Source: Neoluteolibacter marinus (lineage in GTDB: Bacteria; Verrucomicrobiota; Verrucomicrobiia; Verrucomicrobiales; Akkermansiaceae). Taken from it: a stretch of 60,913 nt of DNA. The translations under genes were made by a program, and so were the position numbers. Location: positions 1-60,913 of the forward strand of contig NZ_JACZFQ010000106.1 of assembly GCF_014904755.1 (NCBI RefSeq), given 5' to 3'. The notes below the pieces were generated by a model. The model searched no databases. It was not told where the DNA came from and was given only the letters and a program-made list of their open reading frames with translations. This document shows, one piece after another, positions 10,172 to 17,692 of the stretch; positions within the stretch are counted from its first letter, which is position 1, and each line of letters begins with the position of its first letter.

Positions 10172-10576
10172 GTGATCGGGCGATCCTCTCCACTCGGCCG
10201 CGGCAGATTCCGTGAGGAGCGCGGCCGGCTCTTCAACCGCGGCGTGGTGCTGCGCGAGTTCCTGCCCATCGTCGAGCGGGGCAGCGACATCCGCGGCCTG
10301 CCGCTGGTCGAGGAAACCCGCCTCTTTTTCTGGCAAGACGAGCCGCTGGTCATCCCGGAGCCCTCCACGCCAGGACCCATGGATGAAATCGGGCGATGGA
10401 AGGAGATCGCCCGCCGCTTCCGCTCCGACTTCCTCACGATTGATGTCGCACTCCTGGAAGACGGCAGTTGGAAGATTGTCGAGACCGGCGACGGCCAGGT
10501 TTCCGGCCTGCCGGTCGGCCTGGACCCCGAACGCTTCTACGCCAGCCTCTGGAACAAGAGCATCGCTGACGATTGA
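10172..10576 (+). pseudogene. ATP-grasp (DUF4343-type) protein, C-terminal remnant
   Basis: The product carries G-V-V-L-R-E-F, E-T-R-L-F-F-W and F-L-T-I-D-V-A-L-L-E-D-G-S-W-K-I-V-E-T-G-D-G-Q. This is the end of the ATP-grasp fold as found in DUF4343-type proteins, where a D-V-A...E-x-G-D-G-Q-V block supplies metal-binding residues. About two thirds of the usual protein, including the ATP-binding P-loop side, is absent. The frame stays open upstream of the GTG at 10172 to about 10130 with no better start. I infer a 5'-truncated gene. Substrate unknown. Confidence 0.5.
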
Positions 10577-10603
10577 TTCGGCAAAGCCCTCCGCCCGCCC
10601 GGA

Positions 10604-11167
10604 TCAACCAAGCAACTCCTCCATCTTCGCAAACAAGGTCGAGAAGCAGTCGTCCCCCAGCACCGGCTCCGTGCCCGCGCGGGTGCCTTCGGGCGGCTCG
10701 GGAAGTTTCACCCAACTCCGACAGCCGCCGTACTTCGCCTCGTAGGGGAACTCCCAGGGCTGCGCCAGCTTGCTGACCCGCAGCAGCGCGACGTGGATGC
10801 TGCCGCTGGCCATCCCCTTGCCCTCCCAGTCGAAGCGCTGGCGGATGGTCTCCTCGGTCCAGATGTGGTACGGCTCCAGCGCCGCGACCTGGTCCCAGTC
10901 GCTCAGGGTCTTGGCCCACAGCGCCTCGCAGTGGTGGGTGATGCCCACCGTTTCCCCGTCGGTCCATTCGGGTTGGGCCACCACTTCACCCTCGCGGACA
11001 AACTGGTCCTGGTTGTGGAAGCGGGTCGGGAACAGGAAGAACGATTCCTCGGCGAAGGAGAAGCCGGCCCGCCCCTCGTGGATCCCGCCCTTTCTCAGGA
11101 TTATCGATTGCCTGCCGCTGGCGAGCGCGTCGCACACCACCTGCCACTCCTTGAAGCCGTTTGCCAT
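10604..11167 (-). CDS. DUF1802 family protein
   Basis: 187 residues starting F-K-E-W-Q-V-V-C-D-A-L-A-S-G-R-Q, then I-I-L-R-K-G-G-I, then F-F-L-F-P-T-R-F-H-N-Q. These blocks define DUF1802 proteins of cyanobacteria, Planctomycetes and Verrucomicrobia. The conserved R-K-G-G and E-x-F-x-L-x-P-T-x-x-H-Q residues suggest an enzyme or nucleic-acid-binding fold, but no role is established. It is convergent with the ATP-grasp remnant, 27 bases apart. Confidence 0.75.
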   Translation of the reverse strand: MANGFKEWQVVCDALASGRQSIILRKGGIHEGRAGFSFAEESFFLFPTRFHNQDQFVREGEVVAQPEWTDGETVGITHHCEALWAKTLSDWDQVAALEPYHIWTEETIRQRFDWEGKGMASGSIHVALLRVSKLAQPWEFPYEAKYGGCRSWVKLPEPPEGTRAGTEPVLGDDCFSTLFAKMEELLG

Positions 11168-11344
11168 GCCCTGCGGTATGCCGGCGGGCCGGCCGGCTCA
11201 ATCCGCAATTTCCGCCAAGTCCACTGCCGATGACCGGAATCGCCCGACCGCCAATGCCGCACCGGCATCCTCAGCGGGCCGGACGATTCCCGCCCGCCGG
11301 GCTTTGATTCCCACTCCGGGCACGGGAATACTTCCGCCTAGCCC

Positions 11345-13075
11345 ATGCTTCCCGTCCACGTTCCACTCTATCTGCGGCCCCTGCTCGCGGTCTTCGCCAT
11401 GCTGCCGGCACTCGCGGGAGGTGAGTCCCGGCCGAACGTCCTGTTCATCGCCCTCGACGACCTCAACGACTGGATCGGCTGCATGGAAGGCCACCCGCAG
11501 ACGGTCACGCCGAACCTCGACCGGCTCGCGGCGGACGGCATGCTGTTCACCAACGCCCATTGCGCGGCACCGGCTTGCAACCCCTCGCGGATCTCGATCT
11601 TCAGTGGCCGCTCGCCCCACAAGACCGGCATCTACACCAATGCCCAGAAGCTCCGCGACGTGCTGCCGGACGTCACCCTGCTGCCCGAGCATTTTTCCAA
11701 GAACGGCTACCACGCCAGCGGTTCGGGCAAGATGCTGCACTACATCATCGATGCCCGTTCCTGGGACGAGTACTTCCCGGAGAAGTCGACCGAGATGCCG
11801 ATTCCGGACACCCTGTATCCCGACAAGCGCCCGCTGTCCCTGCCCCGGGCGGGCCCATGGCAATACGAGGAGACCGACTGGGGTCCGCTCGACACCAGCG
11901 ACGAAAAGTTCGGCGGCGACTACACGGTCAGCCAATGGGTCGGCGGGAAGCTCGCGCAAAAGCACGATGAGCCCTTCTTCCTCGCCTGCGGGATCTACCG
12001 GCCGCACGAACCCTGGTTCGTCCCGAAAAAGTATTTCGAGAAGTTCCCGCTCGAATCGATCCAGCTGCCGCCCGGCTACAAGGAAGGCGACCTCGACGAC
12101 CTGTCCGACGAGGCGAAGAAGCTCGCGGAAAACCGCTACTTTCCCCACATCCTCGAACAGGGCCAGTGGAAGCAAGGCGTCCAGAGCTACCTGGCCTCCA
12201 TCCACTTCGCCGACGCCATGCTCGGCCGGGTGCTCGACGCCCTGGAGAAAGGCCCGAACAAGGACAACACCATCGTGGTCCTGTGGTCCGACCACGGCTG
12301 GCATCTCGGCGAAAAGCAGCACTGGCAGAAGTACACCGCCTGGCGCGCCTGCACGCGGGTCCCGCTGATGGTCAAGGTTCCCGCCGGGATCTCACCCGCC
12401 CTGCCCGGCGGCACAAGGGCCGGCATCCGCTGCGATGCTCCGGTCAGTTTGCTCGGCCTCTACCCGACGCTCACCGAACTCTGCGGCCTGCCGCCCGGCG
12501 AGGCGATCGATGGCCGCAGCCTGGTGCCGCTGCTCAAGGATCCGACGTCCTCGATCGAACCGGCGGTGATGACCTATCTGCACGACGGCGGCAGCGTCGG
12601 CGTGAGCACGAAGGACTGGCGCTACATCCGCTACAAGGGCGGCGCCGAGGAACTCTACCACACCTCCGTGGATCCCTACGAATGGGACAATCTCGCTTCG
12701 ACCCCCGCCCACGCCGCGGAACTCAAACGCCTGCGCGCGCTGGTGCCCGCGGGCTTCTCCACAGTGAAAGAGGTCAAGGTCAAGGATCTCCCCGACCTGC
12801 CATGGCGGCCGGTGGCCACCGCCTCCGACCTGCCGCCGTCAAAGCCGGACGGCACGCCGATGCGCATTGCCTTCGTCAACCACCGCAACCAGACCGTGCA
12901 GCTTCACTGGATGAACCGCCAGGGCCACGCCGTCGACAAAGGCGTGATTGAGCCGAACCAGCAGCAAGAGCTCAAGGGAAGGCCCGGGTCGGTGTGGGCG
13001 ATCAGCGACGAGACCGGCGCCTTCCTCGGCTACTTTGAGGTGGTCGACCGTCCGGCGAAGGGAGTGATCCGATGA
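11345..13075 (+). CDS. secreted formylglycine sulfatase (iduronate-2-sulfatase-like) with VHL-like C-terminal domain
   Basis: 576 residues with an N-terminal signal peptide ending near residue 26. Sulfatase core: metal-binding D-D at about 38-39, and the maturation motif C78-N-P-S-R82, where Cys becomes formylglycine and the hydrolysis nucleophile. Further metal and substrate residues fall in the W-S-D-H-G-W-H-L-G block near 315. The P-N-V-L-F-I-A-L-D-D-L-N-D-W start is typical of the iduronate-2-sulfatase branch (sulfatlas S1_7-like). Residues about 505-568 form an extra beta-rich domain resembling the VHL beta domain: I-A-F-V-N, V-Q-L-H-W, G-S-V-W-A-I. It acts outside the cytoplasm on sulfated glycans. 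The stop overlaps the racemase start by 4 bases (ATGA), so the two are translationally coupled. Confidence 0.88.
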   Translation: MLPVHVPLYLRPLLAVFAMLPALAGGESRPNVLFIALDDLNDWIGCMEGHPQTVTPNLDRLAADGMLFTNAHCAAPACNPSRISIFSGRSPHKTGIYTNAQKLRDVLPDVTLLPEHFSKNGYHASGSGKMLHYIIDARSWDEYFPEKSTEMPIPDTLYPDKRPLSLPRAGPWQYEETDWGPLDTSDEKFGGDYTVSQWVGGKLAQKHDEPFFLACGIYRPHEPWFVPKKYFEKFPLESIQLPPGYKEGDLDDLSDEAKKLAENRYFPHILEQGQWKQGVQSYLASIHFADAMLGRVLDALEKGPNKDNTIVVLWSDHGWHLGEKQHWQKYTAWRACTRVPLMVKVPAGISPALPGGTRAGIRCDAPVSLLGLYPTLTELCGLPPGEAIDGRSLVPLLKDPTSSIEPAVMTYLHDGGSVGVSTKDWRYIRYKGGAEELYHTSVDPYEWDNLASTPAHAAELKRLRALVPAGFSTVKEVKVKDLPDLPWRPVATASDLPPSKPDGTPMRIAFVNHRNQTVQLHWMNRQGHAVDKGVIEPNQQQELKGRPGSVWAISDETGAFLGYFEVVDRPAKGVIR

Positions 13076-13833
13076 ATGCCGCCTCCCTGTCCCATCCCGG
13101 CTGCCGCCCGGCCCGCCGCGAGTCACCGCCATTGCGGAAATTCGGCCTCATCGGGGGCACCTCGTGGCGCTCCACGATGGCCTACTACTCGGCGATCAAC
13201 GAGGCCATCAACCGCCACTACGGCGACAACACCAACCCGCGCATCAACCTCGCCAGCCTGGATCAGAAAGGCATCCACAGCGCCCAGCTGGCCGGCCGAT
13301 GGGAGGAGGTCCTCGAGCGCATCGGGTCGGCCGCCATCGAGCTCCAGCACACCGGGGTCGAGGGCATCGCCTTGTGCGCGAACACCCCGCACAAGATCTA
13401 CGACCTGCTCCAGTCGGACCTCCGCGTCCCGGTGCTCCACATCGGCGATGCGATCGCCCGCGAGTGCGAGCGGCAGGGCTGGACCCACGTCGGCCTGCTC
13501 GGCACCCGCTTCACCATGGAAGACGACTTTCTCCGCGGTCGTCTCAAGGAGAGATACGGGATCCGCACCCGCGTGCCGAATGTCCGTGTCCGCCGGGCGA
13601 TCCACCGCTGCCTCCTGGAGAAGCTGTCGATGGGTATTTTCGACGAGGTGTCCCGCCGGCTTCTTTTGGACCAGATTGATGGTTTCTCACGGATCGGCGT
13701 GCAAGCCGTGATCCTCGGCTGCACCGAGTTCCCCTTGTTGCTGGCTGGCAGCGACAGCCCCTTGCCACAGGTCGACTCCCTCGCCTGCCATTGCGATCAG
13801 ATCGTGGAGTTCATCCTCGGCACCGCCGATTGA
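13072..13833 (+). CDS. aspartate/glutamate racemase family protein
   Basis: The fold starts at F-G-L-I-G-G-T-S-W-R-S-T-M (about residues 24-36). The two catalytic cysteines are visible in A-L-C-A-N-T-P-H (about 101-108) and L-G-C-T-E-F-P-L-L (about 217-225), as in YgeA/MurI-like amino-acid racemases. About 23 residues precede the core, more than usual. A later internal start is possible, but the ATGA overlap with the sulfatase supports ATG 13072. Cytoplasmic. Its pairing with a sulfatase is unusual and may reflect a shared operon promoter more than a shared pathway. Confidence 0.82.
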   Translation: MNAASLSHPGCRPARRESPPLRKFGLIGGTSWRSTMAYYSAINEAINRHYGDNTNPRINLASLDQKGIHSAQLAGRWEEVLERIGSAAIELQHTGVEGIALCANTPHKIYDLLQSDLRVPVLHIGDAIARECERQGWTHVGLLGTRFTMEDDFLRGRLKERYGIRTRVPNVRVRRAIHRCLLEKLSMGIFDEVSRRLLLDQIDGFSRIGVQAVILGCTEFPLLLAGSDSPLPQVDSLACHCDQIVEFILGTAD

Positions 13834-13834
13834 G

Positions 13835-14923
13835 TCACCCTCCCGTGCGGGCGCGGCCGACGCTCTCGCCCTCGATGAGGTTCATCTCGAGAAAGTGCTT
13901 GCCGATCGGCCTCAGCCCGCCGCTCAGCCATTCCTTGAAGTAGGTCAGCGCCTTGCGGTTGGGGAAGCGGAGCATGGTCGGCCGCGGCTGGCACCACTCG
14001 AAATGGCGCTCGTAGTTGATGCTGATCACCGACACGTCGGCCGGGATACGGATGCCATGGTGGGCGCAAAAGCCGTAAAGCGACAGCAGGTGGACGTCCT
14101 CGGTCACGACCACGGCAGTCGGCCGAATGCGCCGGAACGCCTTTTCCCAGTAAGACCGCCAGACCTCGGGGACGGGCTCGGGAAAGCGCGGGCACAGGTC
14201 TTCCACCGTTCCTTCCTCGGGGGCCTCGCCGAGCCCGCGGGCCAGCCCGTCGACGAAGGCCTCGCGGAAGCCCCCGGAGATCGAGTCGATGGGCACGAGG
14301 ATCCGCCGGTGGCCGAGCTGGGACAAGTGACGCGCCACCGCCTCGATGCCCTGGTTGATGGCAAAGGAGCACATGCTGAACTTCTTGCTATTGCCGTGCG
14401 TTCCGCCGACCTGGAACGACGGAAGGCGCTCGCACGCCACCTCGCCCCAGGTGTGCAATGGCACGTAGAGGACCAGCGCCGCGGCGTTGTGGCGCTCGAT
14501 CAGCTTTTCCAGCGGCACCTTCGGATTCCGGTAGCGTTCGAAGTCCACCCGCTCCCATGCCACCCCGCCGCGGGTTGCTTCCCAAGCTTCCTGGAAACTG
14601 CGCAGCAGGTTCTCGTCTTCAAGATTCAACGGAGACGACGCGGGGCGCAGGATCAGCAGTCGCCCGCGGGAAGCCTTCCCGGAATCCGGCCGGCTTTCGG
14701 CGGGCAGGATCTCGCGGCACTTGCCGACCTCGGCACCGCCGACGAGCCCGCGCTGCTCCAACAACTCCATGGCCGCCACGCAGGTCTTGCGGTTCACGCC
14801 GTAGCGCTCGGCCAGCATCCGGTTGCCGGGAAGGCGATCACCCCATTGGCCGGAGCGAATGGCCTGCTCGATCCGGTCCGCCACCTGAACCGCGAGGGAC
14901 TTGCGCTCGACCTTGTCGTCCAT
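13835..14923 (-). CDS. GntR-LacI hybrid (XylR-like) transcriptional regulator
   Basis: Residues about 5-75 form a GntR winged helix: I-E-Q-A-I-R-S-G-Q-W, L-P-G-N-R-M-L-A-E-R-Y-G-V-N-R-K-T. The remainder is a LacI-type periplasmic-binding fold, with H-L-S-Q-L-G-H-R-R-I-L-V-P in mid-protein and a V-S-V-I-S-I-N-Y-E block. This architecture is common in Verrucomicrobia next to glycan-use genes. ATG 14923 is preferred over 14938. It is the last gene of the minus-strand sulfatase operon, 118 bases after the sulfatase, and its stop lies one base from the racemase stop. It probably senses a sugar released from the sulfated substrate. Confidence 0.85.
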   Translation of the reverse strand: MDDKVERKSLAVQVADRIEQAIRSGQWGDRLPGNRMLAERYGVNRKTCVAAMELLEQRGLVGGAEVGKCREILPAESRPDSGKASRGRLLILRPASSPLNLEDENLLRSFQEAWEATRGGVAWERVDFERYRNPKVPLEKLIERHNAAALVLYVPLHTWGEVACERLPSFQVGGTHGNSKKFSMCSFAINQGIEAVARHLSQLGHRRILVPIDSISGGFREAFVDGLARGLGEAPEEGTVEDLCPRFPEPVPEVWRSYWEKAFRRIRPTAVVVTEDVHLLSLYGFCAHHGIRIPADVSVISINYERHFEWCQPRPTMLRFPNRKALTYFKEWLSGGLRPIGKHFLEMNLIEGESVGRARTGG

Positions 14924-15041
14924 GGTCCGGAATCTCAACCCGACGCGGAGTGCCGTCGAGCCGAAACCGGCCCCGCGGCGGGTCCGGCGGGAGAGAATCG
15001 CCAGCGCCTCGGCACCATCCCGGGAATCATCCGCGGACGGC

Positions 15042-16784
15042 TCATGGCGCGCCCCCGAGCTCGATCACCCGCCGTCCTCCGCCCTCCGCCGCCGCCACGG
15101 TGATCGTCTCGTAATAGCGGCCGTCGAGGCTTTCGGCGACGAAGACATGCCCGGCGTGACTGTCGATCCGTTGCGCTTTCCCGGCGGCGATGTCCCATTG
15201 CCGCGCCCGCTCCCCTTGCGGGCTGATCCAGGTCAGACGGACCTCGCCCGGATGTCGGTTGACAAAGCGGACCGCCGCCACGCCGCCCCCGTCCAACGAA
15301 TGCACCACCGGCCGCATCGCCACGCGCCGGGGAGGCAGCACCTTGCTCAAGGTCTCTTCAAGTTCCGCCACCACCGCGGGATGAGCTGCCGCCACATTGG
15401 CGTTCTCCTGGTCGTTCTCGCGGTGATCGTAGAGCACGCGATGTTTCACCCGGCCGTCCTCCATGTTCCGCCACTCGGTGTAGCGCCACCCGCGCGTCCG
15501 CACGCTGTTGCCGATGAGCGGCCGGTAGAAGTATTGGCTGTAGGCCGCGTCGCGATGCTCCGCCGCGGGATCCTTGAGCAACTTTGCCGCGCTCTTGCCT
15601 TCGGTGAAAGAGGGAGCCGCCACGCCGGCCAGCTCGCAGAGGGTCGGGAAGAGGTCGAGGGTCTCGACGATCTGCCCGCACCGCTGACCCGCCCTCTTCG
15701 CCCGTGGATCGCGGATGATGAAGGGCACGCGGGTATCGATCTCGAAATTGGTCATCTTCCCCCAGCCGTTGTGTTCGCCCAGCTTGTAGCCGTGGTCCGA
15801 CCACAGCACGACCACCGTATTCTCCGCCAACCCGGATGCCTTGAGCGCCTCTAACAGCCGACCGATCTGGGCATCGACGAAGGAAACCGAAGCCAGGTAG
15901 CCATGAATCAGGCGGCGGGCCTTCGCATCGCTGATCTTGCCTTGGAGCGGTGCGGGAAAATCAATGCAGTCGGCGTAATGGTGGAGCTCGTAGTTGGTCC
16001 CGAGCTCCACCGCCGGCGCTCCGTCGGGCACCTCAGGGTTGGCGGCGAGGGGCAGCGAGCCCCGGTCATAGAGGTCCCAGTATTTCCGCGGCGGACACCA
16101 CGGCAGATGCGGCAGGACGAATCCCGCAGCGAGAAAGAAGGGCTTGCCGGAGTCCTTCAGCTGATCGAGACGATCGACCACCATGCTCGTCATCGCCCCG
16201 TCCGGATGGTCGTCGTCGCGGATGTCCGGATCGTTGGTGACCGGCCCGCGCAACGACGCCTTCTGCCAGGCATCATCGGGCAGCGCATCCCGGACCGTTC
16301 CGATCAGGGCCTTCTGCCGCTCGTCGTAATGATTCCAATCCCCCGCCCCGAAGCGATGGGGCAGATCCCAGGAGCGCGGGTCTTGCCAGGGGTTGTGGAA
16401 GATCTTGCCGTAGCCCTCGACATGATAGCCCTGCCGGCGGAGATACTGCGGCAGGGTGACGGCATCGGGGTGAGTCTCCCGGAAGTGATATTGCAGCGTC
16501 CAGCACTTCAAGGTGTCCGGGCGGAGGCCGGTCATCATGCTGGCCCGCGATGGGTTGCAGACCGCCACCTGCACGTAGCAACGATCGAACACCAGGCCAG
16601 TATCCGCGAGCCGGTCGATGTTCGGCGACTTGACCACGGCGTCGCCGTAGCACCCGAGCTGGGTCCGCAGGTCATCGACGCAGATCATCAGGATGTTCGG
16701 ATGCCCGCCGTCTTCCGCCGCGCGGGCAGGAGAAGCGACCACCAGAAGAAGGGCAATGCCGGAGTGACGGGCCAGGGCTTTCAT
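15042..16784 (-). CDS. secreted formylglycine sulfatase with VHL-like C-terminal domain
   Basis: 580 residues. Signal peptide to about residue 22 (A-R-A-A-E). Sulfatase features are I-L-M-I-C-V-D-D-L-R (metal-binding Asp 37-38), maturation motif C76-N-P-S-R80 and the L-W-S-D-H-G-Y-K-L-G block near 325. Same branch as the plus-strand sulfatase, though clearly a different paralogue. Residues about 503-565 again resemble the VHL beta domain: R-F-V-N-R, V-R-L-T-W, then R-I-D-S-H-A-G-H-V-F-V. It starts 14 bases after the upstream secreted hypothetical, so it is part of an operon headed by the Verru_Chthon gene. Confidence 0.88.
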   Translation of the reverse strand: MKALARHSGIALLLVVASPARAAEDGGHPNILMICVDDLRTQLGCYGDAVVKSPNIDRLADTGLVFDRCYVQVAVCNPSRASMMTGLRPDTLKCWTLQYHFRETHPDAVTLPQYLRRQGYHVEGYGKIFHNPWQDPRSWDLPHRFGAGDWNHYDERQKALIGTVRDALPDDAWQKASLRGPVTNDPDIRDDDHPDGAMTSMVVDRLDQLKDSGKPFFLAAGFVLPHLPWCPPRKYWDLYDRGSLPLAANPEVPDGAPAVELGTNYELHHYADCIDFPAPLQGKISDAKARRLIHGYLASVSFVDAQIGRLLEALKASGLAENTVVVLWSDHGYKLGEHNGWGKMTNFEIDTRVPFIIRDPRAKRAGQRCGQIVETLDLFPTLCELAGVAAPSFTEGKSAAKLLKDPAAEHRDAAYSQYFYRPLIGNSVRTRGWRYTEWRNMEDGRVKHRVLYDHRENDQENANVAAAHPAVVAELEETLSKVLPPRRVAMRPVVHSLDGGGVAAVRFVNRHPGEVRLTWISPQGERARQWDIAAGKAQRIDSHAGHVFVAESLDGRYYETITVAAAEGGGRRVIELGGAP

Positions 16785-16798
16785 GAGGATGGATCGAC

Positions 16799-17674
16799 TC
16801 AGGGCTCCGTTCCCAGCTCATCGCGGAACATCACCACCCCGGCCGGATTCGGATTCTTCGGCTTGGGGTCGGCATAGACCAGCAGGAAGCTCCTCGAATC
16901 GGGGCTCACCGGCAGGGTGTTGTAGTAGAATTGCCGCTTCACCTTGCCTCCATTGCCAACCAGTCGGGCAACCACCTGTGTCCGGCCGGAGCGGTTGACA
17001 CCCGGCCGCAGCACCCGCGACTCCAGCGGTTTCAGCATCAAGGGCCCCTTGGCATCTTTTACCGGGACGTCCAGCTCGATCCCAAACAGGGTGCCGTTGA
17101 AAACGAACAGGGACCCGCCCGGCAGCGCGACCGGCGAGGTGTCGAACACGTGGACTCCGGGATCCTTCCATGCCTCGACTTTCCCCGGTGCCGCCACCAG
17201 AACCGCCAGCGCCCGGGAGGCCCCGTTCGGCAGCGCGGCCGAAACATAGCCGTGATGAAGAAGCCCTCCATCGGCACCGGTCTCCCCGGTCAGCAAGTCC
17301 AGCGACATGCGCGGCTTCACTTCCGACTCCGTCCCCGGGGCGTTGAGGGCCAGGGAAACCGGCCGCATCTCTACCCGTCCGCCGTCGCCCTCGTCGCGAA
17401 GGTAGAGCGGGCTCGGAAGGTATTCGAATGGCTTGCCCTTGATCTCCACCGGGCGCAATCCGCCCCCCTTCTTCTTCCCCGCCTTTTCACCGGGCGCGAG
17501 GGGTGCCGCGGCATCCCCTTCCCGCTCGCCCATCTTCCAGCGGGTCGTCCGGTGATGCCCGAGGGCGACGACCCTCAGCTGCAAGCGCTCCGGCGCCTTC
17601 CCGCCACCGGTTTCCGACTGTCCGGAGGCCATGGCCGCAAAGCCCACGAGGAATACCGCAAGTTTCGTCGTCAT
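16799..17674 (-). CDS. secreted hypothetical protein, partner of Verru_Chthon A
   Basis: 291 residues with a signal peptide (about 1-18, A-M-A-S-G-Q). The body is beta-rich, with a lysine/glycine linker (K-A-G-K-K-K-G-G-G, near 64-72), a mid-region S-L-A-L-N-A-P-G, and a conserved-looking end R-Q-F-Y-Y-N-T-L-P-V-S-P. No catalytic motif seen. It lies 18 bases after the Verru_Chthon A stop and 14 bases before the sulfatase. It takes the place where cassette proteins B to D usually lie, but it lacks their prepilin-like N-terminus. Function unknown; co-transcription is likely. Confidence 0.6.
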   Translation of the reverse strand: MTTKLAVFLVGFAAMASGQSETGGGKAPERLQLRVVALGHHRTTRWKMGEREGDAAAPLAPGEKAGKKKGGGLRPVEIKGKPFEYLPSPLYLRDEGDGGRVEMRPVSLALNAPGTESEVKPRMSLDLLTGETGADGGLLHHGYVSAALPNGASRALAVLVAAPGKVEAWKDPGVHVFDTSPVALPGGSLFVFNGTLFGIELDVPVKDAKGPLMLKPLESRVLRPGVNRSGRTQVVARLVGNGGKVKRQFYYNTLPVSPDSRSFLLVYADPKPKNPNPAGVVMFRDELGTEP

Positions 17675-17692
17675 TTCGAAGGAAGGCTCGGG

